NCBI RefSeq assembly: GCF_016862895.1
Contig: NZ_BONV01000003.1
Span: 1 to 64,000, forward strand
Direction of reading: 5' to 3'
From: Planotetraspora kaengkrachanensis
GTDB taxonomy: Bacteria > Actinomycetota > Actinomycetes > Streptosporangiales > Streptosporangiaceae
DNA: 64,000 nucleotides
The position numbers and the translations under genes are program-made. The notes beneath the pieces were generated by a model. It was given only the letters and a program-made list of their open reading frames with translations. It searched no databases and was not told the DNA's origin. Below, piece by piece: positions 8,927-20,412 of the stretch; position 1 is the stretch's first letter, and each line of letters begins with the position of its first letter.

Positions 8927-9382
8927 CTACATCTTCGCCGCCGCCCTCTTGATCGCCTCGCGGATCCGGACGTAGGTGCCGCAGCGGCAGACGTTCTGGA
9001 TCGCGTCGATCTCGGCGTCGGTGGGGTTCGCGGTCTTCCTGAGCAGCGCGACGGCGGCCATGATCTGACCGGGCTGGCAGTAGCCGCACTGGGCGACGTC
9101 CTGCTCGAGCCATGCCTCCTGCACGGGGTGGAGCGCATCGCCGTCGGCGAGCCCCTCGATGGTGGTGACCTCCCTGCCCGCCACCTCGGACACCGCGACG
9201 ACGCACGGGTTGATCGCCTCCCCGTCGAGGTGGCTTGTGCAGGCCTTGCAGACGTCGATGCCGCAGCCGTACTTCGGGCCCGTCACGCCGAGCCTGTCGC
9301 GCAGCACCCACAGCAGGGGCATGTCGGCGGGCGCGTCGACGGTGACGGTCCTCCCGTTCACGGCGAAGGTGTAAGCGGGCAC
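8927..9382 (-). CDS. Molybdenum hydroxylase [2Fe-2S] subunit (IorA-like)
   Basis: A 151-residue small subunit of the xanthine dehydrogenase superfamily. The plant-type cluster ligands are C40, C45, C48 and C60. The second-cluster ligands are C99, C102, C132 and C134 (QCGYCQPGQ and VCRCG). Length and pairing with a single Mo-binding large subunit resemble isoquinoline 1-oxidoreductase or aldehyde dehydrogenase of the IorAB/PaoC type without a FAD subunit. The gene ends an operon headed by the large subunit, with an 11-bp gap, and converges on the importer operon. It carries electrons from the Mo cofactor; the substrate is unknown. Confidence 0.9.
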   Translation of the reverse strand: MPAYTFAVNGRTVTVDAPADMPLLWVLRDRLGVTGPKYGCGIDVCKACTSHLDGEAINPCVVAVSEVAGREVTTIEGLADGDALHPVQEAWLEQDVAQCGYCQPGQIMAAVALLRKTANPTDAEIDAIQNVCRCGTYVRIREAIKRAAAKM

Positions 9383-9393
9383 GATCGGACTCC

Positions 9394-11643
9394 TCAGCGG
9401 GGGAACGGGGTGAAGTCGACGTCGAAGTTGATGGGGAAACTGCGCGGCCGGATCCCGGTGGCCCGCGCGTAGGCGTTGGCGATCGCGCCGACCGCCGCGG
9501 GGACGCCCAGCTCCCCCGCGCCGCCCGGCTCACCGCCGGCGGGCATGATGAAGATCCGCACGTCGGACGGCGAGTCCTTCTGCCGCGCGTAGTGGAACTG
9601 CGAGTAGCTGCCCTCCAGCGGCAGGCCACGGTCGATGTGCAGGCCCGCCCGCAGGGTGGTGGAGATGGCGTCGGTCAGGCCGCCGAGCAGCTGCGCCTCC
9701 AGCCCGCGCGGGTTGATCGGGCGGCCGACGTCCGCCGCGATCACCGCACGGACCACCCTCGGCTCACCCGGATCACGCGCGTCGATCTCGACCAGGCACG
9801 CCGTGCACGACTGGTACTCGTCGTGGAAGCCGACCCCCTGGGCGAAGCCCGCCGGCATGGCGCGTCCCCAGTCCCCCTCGGCGGCGACCTTGTCCAGCAC
9901 CCTGCGCTGCCGGTCGGTCTTGAGGAACGCGCGGCGGAACGCGACGGGGTCCCTGCCCATCTTCTTCGCCAGTTCGTCGACGAGGATCTCCTCCGCTCCG
10001 CGGGTGTTGGCCGAGTACACGGACCGCCAGCTCGCGGTGTGCATCTTCAGCGGCACCTCGTTGAGCAGTTCGGTCACGACGCCGAAGTCGTAGGGCACCT
10101 TCACGGTGGTGAGGAACACCGTCTGCGCGAAGCTCAGGTTGCCCGCGACCGGGAGACCGGCCGCGGTGGCCGTGAGGATCTCGCCGAGGCCGTGCCGCAG
10201 ATCGGTCTCCACGGCGGCCACGCGATGTTCGTAGGTGAGCACCCGCCCGAGCGCGTAGGTGGCGCGGATCTTGTGATGCGTCGCCGGGCGGGCCCTCCCG
10301 TGCCGCATGTCGTCGATGCGCGACCACATCAGCTTGACGGGCCTGGCCATGGCCTTGGAGATCTGCGCGGCCTCGAGCGCGCCGTCGAAGAACAGCCTGC
10401 GGCCGAACGAGCCGCCGCTCTGCCTCACGTGCACGGTGACCCGGCCCTCCGGCAGGCCGATCGCCGCGGCGATGGTCTGCCTGGCGACGATCGGGGATTT
10501 CAGCCCGGCCCAGATCTCCGCCCGGTCCTCGCGTACGTCGGCGATCGCACAGTTCGTCTCCAGCGGGGCGTGGCTGACGAAGGCGAAGTCGAACTCCGCG
10601 TCGACGTACCGGGTCAGCAGCGGCGGCACGGCGAACGGCAGGGCGGCCGCGCGGAGCCGCTTGCGGATGCCGGCGTCCGACAGGGAGTCGACGGTGCCCC
10701 CGTTCCAGGTGACGTCCAGCGCGTCCTTGGCGTCCTGTGCCTGCCCGAAGGTCTCGGCCATGACCGCGACGCCGGTCGGGACGACGGCGAGGTCGATCAC
10801 GCCGGGCATGGCCCGCACCTCGGCCTCGTTGTCGACCGAGCGCACGGTGCCGTTGATCGTCGGTGGGCGCCGCACCATCGTGGGCATGGCACCCGCCACG
10901 TCGAGGTCCAGCGTGTAGCGCATCGCGCCGGTCACCATCGCGCGGGCGTCGACGCGCGACGTCGGGGTGCCGACCAGGGTGTGCTCGGACTCCGGTTTCG
11001 GTTTCGCGGTGAGGCCCGGCAGCGGCAGCGTCGCCGCGAGGCTCGTGAGGGAGCCGTAGGAGGCCGTGCGCCCGTCCGGTGCGACGACCGCGCCGTCGCG
11101 GGTGGCGAGAAGGCCGGGCGCCAGGTCCCATCGCGCGCCCGCGGCCGCGACCAGGCGTGCCCGCGCGGCCGCGGCGGCCCGGCGCACGGGCCCGTACACC
11201 GAGCGGATCGTGTTGGATCCTCCGGTGAGCTGGTTCATCAGCAGTTCGGGCCGCGCGTCGGCGAGCCGCACCCGCACCTTGGCCAGCGGGAGGTCGAGCT
11301 CCTCCGCGACCAGCATGGCCACCGCCGTGGTGATGCCCTGGCCGACCTCGGCTCGTGGCAGCTCGAAGTGGGCCTCGCCGTCCTCGGTCACCTCCAGCAC
11401 CAGCAGATGCGCGGTGGGCGTGCCGGCGAGGATGAGCACGTCGCCGAGGTCCATGATGTCCGCGGGCTGCGGCAGGCCGGGCAGGCCCGCCGCGACGTCC
11501 ACGGAGGCGGCTGCCGCGGAGTCAGGGGCCAGGTCGGTCGTCGCGAGCGTCAACGTCGGAGCGGCGACGAGGAAGGTCAGGAACCGCCTGCGACCGACCG
11601 CGCCGCCGGTGAGTTCTGTGGAGCTAGCGGTGGGGTCGCCCAT
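9394..11643 (-). CDS. Molybdopterin-binding hydroxylase large subunit (IorB-like), Tat-exported
   Basis: A 749-residue catalytic subunit. A twin-arginine leader is present ([13 protein letters not shown]18-R20), so the complex is probably exported folded. Mo-cofactor segments include [20 protein letters not shown], a GGSFGRR loop and, near the C-terminus, GGAGELGVP with the conserved active-site Glu. It hydroxylates N-heterocycles or oxidises aldehydes using water as oxygen source. The start has GAGAGGGGA upstream. With the small subunit it forms a two-gene operon; maturation genes (XdhC/CoxI type) were not seen. Its opposition to an ABC importer that shares an operator core suggests one substrate-driven module. 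Confidence 0.88.
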   Translation of the reverse strand: MGDPTASSTELTGGAVGRRRFLTFLVAAPTLTLATTDLAPDSAAAASVDVAAGLPGLPQPADIMDLGDVLILAGTPTAHLLVLEVTEDGEAHFELPRAEVGQGITTAVAMLVAEELDLPLAKVRVRLADARPELLMNQLTGGSNTIRSVYGPVRRAAAAARARLVAAAGARWDLAPGLLATRDGAVVAPDGRTASYGSLTSLAATLPLPGLTAKPKPESEHTLVGTPTSRVDARAMVTGAMRYTLDLDVAGAMPTMVRRPPTINGTVRSVDNEAEVRAMPGVIDLAVVPTGVAVMAETFGQAQDAKDALDVTWNGGTVDSLSDAGIRKRLRAAALPFAVPPLLTRYVDAEFDFAFVSHAPLETNCAIADVREDRAEIWAGLKSPIVARQTIAAAIGLPEGRVTVHVRQSGGSFGRRLFFDGALEAAQISKAMARPVKLMWSRIDDMRHGRARPATHHKIRATYALGRVLTYEHRVAAVETDLRHGLGEILTATAAGLPVAGNLSFAQTVFLTTVKVPYDFGVVTELLNEVPLKMHTASWRSVYSANTRGAEEILVDELAKKMGRDPVAFRRAFLKTDRQRRVLDKVAAEGDWGRAMPAGFAQGVGFHDEYQSCTACLVEIDARDPGEPRVVRAVIAADVGRPINPRGLEAQLLGGLTDAISTTLRAGLHIDRGLPLEGSYSQFHYARQKDSPSDVRIFIMPAGGEPGGAGELGVPAAVGAIANAYARATGIRPRSFPINFDVDFTPFPR

Positions 11644-11773
11644 GGAAATCCCCTCTCACCGGACGCCGCGGTAACTCACGGGTAGGGAGCATCGTCGCAC
11701 CGTGACGGATTCGGGATGGGCTGTTCCGCGGTATCCGCCGGAAATCTTCCGTCAGCCGCTGCTCAGGCGCCGC

Positions 11774-12736
11774 TCACGGGCCCGCGACCTTCGCCGCCGC
11801 GAGGTGCGGCAGGACCTCGGCCCCGATCAGGGCGATGTGGTCCAGGTCGTGGATGTCGAAGATGAACAGGTAGACCGTGTCGAACCCGATCTCCCCCAGA
11901 CCCGTGAGTTGTTCGGCGATCTGGTCCGGGGAGCCGATCGCCGCGGCGCCGAGGAAGAACGGCGCGATGCCCTCGGCCCGGCGCTCCACCTCCGCGGGCG
12001 TGGACCCGCAGGCGACGGGCACACACGCCGACCGCCGCGGCTCGCCCGGGTCTCTGCCGATCTCCTCGCAGGCCCGGGTGAAGGTCGCCATCTGCTCGCG
12101 CAGGTCGCCGCCGAGACCCGCGTTGAACTCGGACGCGTACCTGGCCGCGATGGCCGGGGTCCGCTTCGGCCCGGTGCCGCCGATCAGGATCGGCGGGTGC
12201 GGCGACTGGAACGGCCGCGGCGGGGTGCGGTTGGCCTCGATGCGGTAGTGAGCCCCTTCGAAGGAGAATCCCTGCTCGTCTCCGAAGGGCGTACGCCACA
12301 ACCCGGTGATGATCTCCAGCTGTTCCTCGAGCCGGTCGAACCGTTCGCCCGTGTCGGGGAACGGGAAGCCGAACGCGGCGTGCTCCCTGGCGAACCAGCC
12401 GGTGCCGATGCCGAATTCGACCCGGCCGCCGCTCATCTCGTCGGCGGACGCGACGATGGTCGCCAGCAGGCCGGGGTGACGGAACGTCGCCGCGCTCATC
12501 AGCGCGCCGAGCCGGATCCGCTCCGTGTCCCTGGCCAGCCCGCCGAGCGTGGTCCAGCAGTCGGTGGGCCGGTAGGCCGGGTCGTCCGGGTCGACGCCGA
12601 GCAGATGGTCCGAGCGGAAGAACGCGTCGAGCCCGGCGCGCTCGGTCGCCTGGGCGAGCCCGAGGATGTCCTCGTAGCGGGCGCCGTGCCGGGGCTCCAT
12701 GAGAACGCGAAGCCTGATCCCTTCCCTGCTTGCCAC
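11774..12736 (-). CDS. LLM-class F420-dependent oxidoreductase (Rv1855c-like)
   Basis: A 320-residue luciferase-like TIM-barrel protein. RYEDILGLAQATERAGLDAF, FRSDHLLG and RIRLGALMSAATFRHPGLLA are typical of F420-using oxidoreductases, as is the middle segment GRVEFGIGTGW. GTG 12736 (VASREGIRLRVLMEP) is chosen, since residues further upstream look non-coding. ATG 12700 at MEPRHG is possible but would cut the first beta strand. It appears monocistronic, with no visible link to the neighbouring genes. Substrate unknown. Confidence 0.8.
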   Translation of the reverse strand: MASREGIRLRVLMEPRHGARYEDILGLAQATERAGLDAFFRSDHLLGVDPDDPAYRPTDCWTTLGGLARDTERIRLGALMSAATFRHPGLLATIVASADEMSGGRVEFGIGTGWFAREHAAFGFPFPDTGERFDRLEEQLEIITGLWRTPFGDEQGFSFEGAHYRIEANRTPPRPFQSPHPPILIGGTGPKRTPAIAARYASEFNAGLGGDLREQMATFTRACEEIGRDPGEPRRSACVPVACGSTPAEVERRAEGIAPFFLGAAAIGSPDQIAEQLTGLGEIGFDTVYLFIFDIHDLDHIALIGAEVLPHLAAAKVAGP

Positions 12737-12827
12737 GTGACCGCACCGCCTTCGTCTGAGACGTATCCGAGATCCACTATGCAAAGCGGCGGCATCGTGA
12801 TCAAGAGGCGATCCGCGTCGGATTCCG

Positions 12828-13399
12828 GTGGAGACGCGGACTGTGGACAACAGATGCGATGATCTGCCGCCATTTCGGCGTGATCATTGGAAAGGACGAC
12901 GCCACCTTCATCTGGTGAGCGCTCTTGTGCAGCGGGAAGCTGCAGAAATCCGCGAAGAATGGCTGGGCCGGGCGTTGTCGACGCCGCCCGCCGACCGTGG
13001 CGCCGCCGAAGCGGCCATCTCGGGCCTGTACGGCCTGATCGGACTCGATCCACCGCGCTTCCACTGGGTCTCCTCACCGGTCGCGGCCCTGACGACCGTT
13101 CCGCCGGGGCTGCCGTCACGGCCTGCGGAGAGCATCGAGCGGATGTGACGCCGTACGCCGGGCGGCCGGGGCGGTCTTCACCTCCGAACCCGCACACCCT
13201 CGTCGCCGACCCGGGAACCTGCCGCTGGACGCGCGGGGTGTCGGACTCCCACCTGTTGGCGATCGGCGTCTTCGAGACCACGGCCGTCGCCTACCTGCTC
13301 CATCCCGAGCACGGGGCCACGGGCTGCACGCCCGGCACGTACCTCGTCCGCCGGCAGCGCGAGTTCGAAGGGCGCGGTGCACGCCTCGTCGCCGACTGA
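12828..13399 (+). pseudogene. Frameshifted remnant of a hypothetical gene
   Basis: One frame (to 13148) encodes protein-like sequence: EEWLGRALSTPPADRGAAEA, then GLYGLIGLDPPRFHWVSSP. This resembles the N-terminal part of a family of actinobacterial proteins of unknown function (DUF6745-like by impression only). A second frame (about 13150-13399) then becomes protein-like: SDSHLLAIGVFETTAVAYL and GTYLVRRQREFEGRG. The switch and the lack of a convincing ribosome site suggest a decayed or internally deleted gene. The two halves may not come from the same parent. Confidence 0.4.
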
Positions 13400-13440
13400 T
13401 CCACACAAGCCGTGAGCTCGGCTGAAGACTGAGCGCACGA

Positions 13441-13469
13441 GTGCACGGCCGCCTGAGGTGGCCGTGCAC
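13441..13469 (-). terminator. Hairpin terminator of the cholesterol oxidase gene
   Basis: A perfect 10-bp stem (GTGCACGGCC / GGCCGTGCAC) closes a 9-nt loop, 19 bp past the choA stop. There is no T-run, as is usual in actinomycetes. It would also stop transcription from the remnant gene on the other strand. Confidence 0.65.
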
Positions 13470-13487
13470 CCGTGCGGGATCTCGCCG

Positions 13488-15740
<2,253 letters not shown>

Positions 15741-15744
<4 letters not shown>

Positions 15745-16820
15745 GGGTGCTTCCTTCCGAGTCTGCCGACGGCGGGACGCAGGGGGACGTCGAGCGCGTC
15801 GTAGAGTCCGGGATCCGCGTCCACGAGCCAGTCGACGGCGCTCACCAGCCGGCCGACGGCGGTGGCGTTCCCGCCCGCGGCCCGGTTGCCGCCCTCGTCG
15901 GTGGCCTCGACCGTGACCTCGATGCGCGGGCTGCCTTCGATGATCACGCGGTGCGCTCCGTCGCCGTCGGGCGGCGTCGGCCAGTCGGGTGCGCAGGACG
16001 CGTGGATGCGGGTGACGTGCTCGATGACGATGCGGGGCTCGCCCTCGACGATGCCCTGCACCTCGAACCGGACCGCGCCCTGGGTGCCCGCCTCGAAGTC
16101 GCCCATCGACCTGGTGCTGATCGTGGTGTCGAGCGGGCGCCGGTCGAGGGTCTCGCGGATCTCGTCGAGTTCGACGCCGAGGGCCCTGGCCATCAGCCGT
16201 ATCTGCCCGCCCCACACCATGGTCGGGACGGTAGGCGCGGTCATCGGCGGCTCGTAGTCCATCGGCTGGCCCATGCCGACCAGGTAGCGGACCGAGTCGG
16301 GCTGGTCGTAGGTGGAGTAGTCGAAGATCTCCTGGCAGCGGATCACGTCGACGGTCGTGCCGAGCCCGCTGACCAGCAGCGGCAGCACGTCGTTGCCCCA
16401 GCCGGGGTCGATGCCGGAGACGAACAGCGAGCCGCCCCCCTCCGCCGCGGCGGCCAGCACGGCCTCCCGCATCTCCGGCGGGGCGTTGCGCTGGTCGTAG
16501 AGGGCGTACAGCGAGGGGGTGACGACCACCGCTCCGATTCGGATCGCCCTGATGATGTCGGCGAGGGCCTCGTCGGGGCGGATTTCGCCGGACGCCGCGT
16601 ACACCACGGCGCCCGGACGGGCCGCCAGCACCGCGTCGACGTCATCGGTGGCCTCGACACCAAGATCGCGGCCGAGCCCGGCGAGGTCGCCCGCGTCGCG
16701 GCCGACCTTGCCCGGGTCGTGGACGAGCACGGCCGCGAGTTTCAGGGCCGGATGTGCCTCGACGGCGCGGATGGCCGCGCGGCCGACGTTGCCGGTGCCC
16801 CAGACAATCGTGGGAATCAT
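15741..16820 (-). CDS. DapB-fold NAD(P)-binding oxidoreductase
   Basis: A 359-residue protein with an N-terminal Rossmann domain (GTGNVG at 8-13) related to dihydrodipicolinate reductase and 2,4-diaminopentanoate dehydrogenase. The C-terminal domain contains SGIDPGWGNDVLPLLVSGLG, characteristic of the large 'dihydrodipicolinate reductase-like' family in actinobacteria. Members sit near steroid and terpenoid genes, but their substrate is largely undefined. ATG 16820 lies 12 bp from a KstR2-type box. The stop overlaps the AhpD-like gene. It likely reduces a keto or enoyl intermediate of steroid or HIP catabolism (inference from context only). Confidence 0.75.
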
Positions 16821-16828
16821 GGCCGGAT

Positions 16829-16848
16829 CCTAACAAGCGCTTGCTTTG
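16829..16848. promoter_or_regulatory. KstR2-type operator upstream of the dapB-like/ahpD-like operon
   Basis: The core AACAAGCGCTTGCT (16832-16845) matches the KstR2 consensus AnCAAGnnCTTGnT at every fixed position. A TATAC element on the minus strand lies directly upstream, so bound repressor would cover the start site. Confidence 0.7.
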
Positions 16849-16884
16849 CTGTATAGTGTCCCCCCGATCCCCCGACGACCGTTC

Positions 16885-18045
16885 TCACCAGAGGCGTTCC
16901 ACGATGGTGACGTTGGCCTGACCGCCGCCCTCGCACATCGTCTGCAGGCCGTACCGGCCGCCGGTGCGCTCCAGTTCGTGCAGCAGGGTGGTCATCAGCC
17001 TGGCGCCGGTCGCGCCGAGCGGATGGCCCAGCGCGATGGCGCCGCCGTTGGGGTTGACCCGCTCCGGGTCGGCGCCCGTCTCCTTGAGCCAGGCGAGCAC
17101 CACCGGGGCGAAGGCCTCGTTGATCTCCACGAAGTCCATGTCGCCGATGGACATGCCGGTCTTCTTGAGCGCGTGCGCGGTCGCCGGGATCGGCGCGGAC
17201 AACATGCGGATCGGGTCCTCGCCGCGGGCCGACAGGTGGTGGACCCGGGCCCGGGGGCGCAGGCCGTGGGTCCGCACGGCCTCCGGCGAGGCGATGAGGA
17301 GCGCCGCCGCCCCGTCCGAGATCTGTGAGGCCACCGCGGCCGTGAGCCGGCCGCCCTCCTCCAGGGTCCGCAGCGCCGCCATCTTCTCCAGGGAGGTGTC
17401 GCGTCTCGGCCCCTCGTCGGCGGCGACGCCCTCGAGCGGCGCGATCTCCCGCTCGAAGAGTCCCTCGTCGATCGCCAGGATCGCGCGGCGGTGCGACTCG
17501 TACGCGAAGACCTCCATGTCCTCCCGCGAGATGTCCCAGTCGCGGGCGATCATCTCGGCGCCGCGGAACTGGGAGACGTCCTGCCCGCCGTACCTGCCCT
17601 GCCAGCCGCGCGAACCGGCGAACGGGCCGCCGGTGAGGCCGAGGGAGTCCGTCGCGCCGCGGGAGGCGAAGGCGATCGGGATCTGGGACATGTTCTGCAC
17701 CCCGCCGGCGACCACGAGGTCGCTCGTGCCCGACATCACGGCCTGGGCCGCGAAGTGCACCGCCTGCTGGGACGAGCCGCACTGACGGTCGACGGTGACG
17801 CCGGGCACCTCCTGGGGCAGCCCGGCGGCCAGCCAGCTGGTGCGGGCGATGTCGCCCGCCTGCGGGCCGACCGCGTCGACGCAGCCGAAGACCACGTCGT
17901 CCACCGCCGCGGGATCGACCCCGGAGCGCGACATGAGCTCGGTCAGCACATGGGCGCCCAGGTCCGCCGGGTGCACGCGGGAAAGACCGCCGCCGCGCCT
18001 GCCCACCGGGGTGCGCACCGCTTCGACGATGTAGGCCTCCGCCAT
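16885..18045 (-). CDS. fadA6: Thiolase FadA6
   Basis: A 386-residue thiolase. The acylation Cys is C89 (VDRQCGSSQQA), the general-base His is H341 (GHPLGATGA), and the second Cys is C371 (MCEGGGQAN). The sequence follows mycobacterial FadA6 closely: GCVDAVGPQAG, VTVDRQCGSSQQ, VQNMSQIPI, ARVHHLSAR. FadA6 carries out a thiolysis late in C/D-ring (HIP) degradation. ATG 18045 is preceded by GAGGAG at 6 nt; a TTG two codons upstream is less likely. It lies 10 bp downstream of kstR2, in an ipdF-kstR2-fadA6 operon. Confidence 0.92.
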   Translation of the reverse strand: MAEAYIVEAVRTPVGRRGGGLSRVHPADLGAHVLTELMSRSGVDPAAVDDVVFGCVDAVGPQAGDIARTSWLAAGLPQEVPGVTVDRQCGSSQQAVHFAAQAVMSGTSDLVVAGGVQNMSQIPIAFASRGATDSLGLTGGPFAGSRGWQGRYGGQDVSQFRGAEMIARDWDISREDMEVFAYESHRRAILAIDEGLFEREIAPLEGVAADEGPRRDTSLEKMAALRTLEEGGRLTAAVASQISDGAAALLIASPEAVRTHGLRPRARVHHLSARGEDPIRMLSAPIPATAHALKKTGMSIGDMDFVEINEAFAPVVLAWLKETGADPERVNPNGGAIALGHPLGATGARLMTTLLHELERTGGRYGLQTMCEGGGQANVTIVERLW

Positions 18046-18055
18046 CGGCAACTCC

Positions 18056-18673
18056 TCAGGTCGTCACGATCCCGTCCAGGACCATCGCCATGTACTGCCT
18101 GGCTATCTCGTCCGCGGACAGCCTGCCGTCGCGGCGGTACCAGCTCGCGGCCAGCCAGACGGTGTCGCGGGTGAAGCGGTAGATGAGACCGGTGTCGAGG
18201 TCCGCGCGGAAGACGCCCTCCATGACGCCCCGGTCCAGCACCGACAACCACATCGCGCGGAACCGGCGCTGCGAGTCGGTCAGGTAGGCGAACCGCGGAT
18301 TGGTCGCCAGGTGCTTGGACTCGTTCTGGTAGATCACGACGGCGGGGCGATGCCGGTCGATCGTGCGGAACGACTCGGCGATGAGCGACCGGAAGGTCTC
18401 CCGAGCGTCGAGCCCGGCCGCGGTCACCGCGTCGTAGGCCGCCCACATGTCGGTGAGGAAGACCGACAGGATCTCGTCGACCATCGACTCCTTGGAGTCG
18501 AAGTGGTAGTAGAGGCTGCCCCCGAGCATGCCCGCGGCGTCGGCCACCTCGCGGACCGTCGTCGACGCGTATCCCCGCGACGCGAACACCTCTGCGGCGG
18601 TCGCGAGCAACTCCGCCCTGCGCTCGGCGCGGGCGGCCGCGGTGCTCTCGGAGTCTCGGCGTCGTGGGCTCAT
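18056..18673 (-). CDS. kstR2: TetR-family regulator KstR2
   Basis: A 205-residue TetR repressor. The HTH region (TTVREVADAAGM, GGSLYYHFDSKESMVDEIL) and the ligand domain (PAVVIYQNESKHLATNPRF, YRFTRDTVW, WYRRDGRLSADEIARQYMA) align by eye along their length with mycobacterial KstR2. KstR2 represses HIP-catabolism genes and is released by HIP-CoA. Here it lies inside the ipdF-kstR2-fadA6 operon, behind a KstR2-type box, so it would be autoregulated. Such boxes occur in front of at least four transcription units in this window. Confidence 0.92.
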   Translation of the reverse strand: MSPRRRDSESTAAARAERRAELLATAAEVFASRGYASTTVREVADAAGMLGGSLYYHFDSKESMVDEILSVFLTDMWAAYDAVTAAGLDARETFRSLIAESFRTIDRHRPAVVIYQNESKHLATNPRFAYLTDSQRRFRAMWLSVLDRGVMEGVFRADLDTGLIYRFTRDTVWLAASWYRRDGRLSADEIARQYMAMVLDGIVTT

Positions 18674-18688
18674 GGAAGGGCGGACCTC

Positions 18689-19462
18689 TCAGGGATGCTG
18701 GCTGGAGACCGAGACGACCTCCCCGGTCATGTACGAGGAGTAGTCGCTCGCGAGGAAGACGATAACGTTGGCCACTTCCCAGGGCTCCGCGTGACGGCCG
18801 AAGGCCTCCTTCTCGACGAGCCGGGCCAGCAGTTCCTCCGTCGTCACCTTGGCCAGGTGCGGATGCAGGGCCAGTGAGGGCGCCACCGCGTTGACCCGCA
18901 CGCCGTACGGCGCGGCCTCGATCGCGGCGCATCTGGTCAGGGCCATGACCCCCGCCTTGGCCGCCGCGTAGTGGGCCTGGCCCTCCTGTGCCCGCCAGCC
19001 GACCACCGAGGCGTTGTTCACGATCACGCCGCGGCCCCTCGGCTGCATGCGCGACAGCGCGGCCCGCGTGCAGCGCATGGTGCCGGTCAGCGTCACGTCG
19101 AGCACCCGGGCCCACTGCTCGTCGGTCATCTCGGTGAGCCTGGCAGTGCCGCCGAGACCGGCGTTGTTGACCACGACGTCCACCGGGCCGAACCGCTCCT
19201 CGGCGACCGCGAACAGGTTTTGCACCTGCTCCTCCGAGGTGACGTCGCAGGGCACCGCCGTCACGTCGTCGCCGAACTCCGCACGCAGCTTGCCCAGGCT
19301 CTCACCGAGCCGCCGCTCGTGTGCGTCGCTGATCACCACGCGCGCGCCCTCCTCGAGCAGGCGCCGCGCGCAGGCGCCCCCGATGCCGGTGCCGGCCGCC
19401 GCGGTCACCGTCGCCACCCGGCCCCGCAGCAGGCCGTGACCGGGAACGTAGGTCGGCTGCAT
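18689..19462 (-). CDS. ipdF: IpdF, SDR-family HIP-CoA pathway dehydrogenase
   Basis: A 257-residue short-chain dehydrogenase. The cofactor motif TAAAGTGIGG, the NNAG motif at 99-102, and the catalytic Ser152, Tyr165 and Lys169 (HYAAAKAG) are visible. The opening VPGHGLL, the phrase ASVVGWRAQ and the ending SVSSQHP match mycobacterial IpdF. IpdF oxidises the 5-hydroxyl of the HIC-CoA intermediate before ring opening. Start ATG 19462 has GGAGGG upstream; the longer ORF upstream (to 19501) is poorly supported. First gene of the operon with kstR2 and fadA6. Confidence 0.92.
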   Translation of the reverse strand: MQPTYVPGHGLLRGRVATVTAAAGTGIGGACARRLLEEGARVVISDAHERRLGESLGKLRAEFGDDVTAVPCDVTSEEQVQNLFAVAEERFGPVDVVVNNAGLGGTARLTEMTDEQWARVLDVTLTGTMRCTRAALSRMQPRGRGVIVNNASVVGWRAQEGQAHYAAAKAGVMALTRCAAIEAAPYGVRVNAVAPSLALHPHLAKVTTEELLARLVEKEAFGRHAEPWEVANVIVFLASDYSSYMTGEVVSVSSQHP

Positions 19463-19524
19463 GCCCCGCCCTCCACGGATCCCCGGCCCGCCGGGATCCA
19501 CCTCGCTGAGCTGACGTGGTTTAC

Positions 19525-19544
19525 TCTATCAAATAGTTGTTAGA
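19525..19544. promoter_or_regulatory. KstR2-type operator between ipdF and the enoyl-CoA hydratase gene
   Basis: TCTATCAAATAGTTGTTAGA fits TCTAnCAAnnnnTTGnTAGA in the 98-bp divergent region, so one box can control both operons. It differs from the mycobacterial KstR2 consensus only at the two inner G/C positions. Confidence 0.65.
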
Positions 19545-19560
19545 AAGAATCGAGGGTGCC

Positions 19561-20412
19561 ATGAGCGGTGCCGTGAGCGTGGTGCGCTACGAGCGGCGCG
19601 GGCCCGTGGCGGTGGTCACCATGAACCGCCCGGAATATCGCAACGCGCAGAACTCGGCGATGACGTACGCGCTGGACGAGGCCTTCTACCGGGCGGCGGC
19701 CGACGACGAGGTCAAGGTGATCGTGCTGGCGGGCGAGGGCCGGCACTTCTCCGCCGGGCACGACATCGGCACCCCGGAGCGGGACGCCCACCTGTCCTTC
19801 GACCGCAGGGCGAGCCTGTGGTGGGACCATGTGGGCAGGGAGGGCGCGGAGAGCCGGTTCGCCCGCGAGTCGGAGGTCTACCTCGGCATGTGCCGGCGGT
19901 GGCGGGAGATACCGAAGCCCATGATCGCGATGGTCCAGGGGGCGTGCATCGCCGGCGGCCTGATGCTCGCCTGGGTCTGCGACCTGATCGTCGCCTCCGA
20001 GGACGCGTTCTTCTCCGACCCGGTGGTGCGGATGGGCATCCCCGGCGTGGAGTATTTCGCCCATCCGTGGGCCATGCCGCCGAGGATCGCCAAGGAGTTC
20101 CTCTTCACCGGCGACCGCATGCCCGCGCGGCGCGCGTACGAGGTCGGGATGGTCAACCGGGTGGTGCCCCGCGAGGAGCTGGAGGCACAGGTCCTGGCGC
20201 TCGCCGAGCGCGTCGCGGCCATGCCCCGCATGGGCCTGGCCCTGGCGAAGAAGGCAGTGAACCAGGCCGAGGACCTCCAGGGCATGCACGCCGGGATGGA
20301 CTCGGTCTTCGGGCTGCACCACCTCGCCCACGCGCACAACGCCGAGACCTCGGCCGATTCGCTCGCCGGGATGGACCCCCGGAGCATGAAGGCGGCCGCC
20401 GATGGATCTTGA
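19561..20412 (+). CDS. Enoyl-CoA hydratase/isomerase (crotonase family)
   Basis: A 283-residue crotonase-fold enzyme. The oxyanion-hole segments are FSAGHDIG (about 63-70) and ACIAGGLMLAWVCDLI; the usual second catalytic Glu region reads VRMGIPGVEYFAHPW. The clade with a long WWDHVGREG insertion is common beside fadE genes in actinobacteria. ATG 19561 is the first good start. The stop overlaps the next gene by 11 bp, so it is co-transcribed with two acyl-CoA dehydrogenase genes behind a KstR2-type box. It probably hydrates the enoyl-CoA they make in HIP-derived acyl chain oxidation; the precise substrate is unassigned. Confidence 0.82.
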   Translation: MSGAVSVVRYERRGPVAVVTMNRPEYRNAQNSAMTYALDEAFYRAAADDEVKVIVLAGEGRHFSAGHDIGTPERDAHLSFDRRASLWWDHVGREGAESRFARESEVYLGMCRRWREIPKPMIAMVQGACIAGGLMLAWVCDLIVASEDAFFSDPVVRMGIPGVEYFAHPWAMPPRIAKEFLFTGDRMPARRAYEVGMVNRVVPREELEAQVLALAERVAAMPRMGLALAKKAVNQAEDLQGMHAGMDSVFGLHHLAHAHNAETSADSLAGMDPRSMKAAADGS

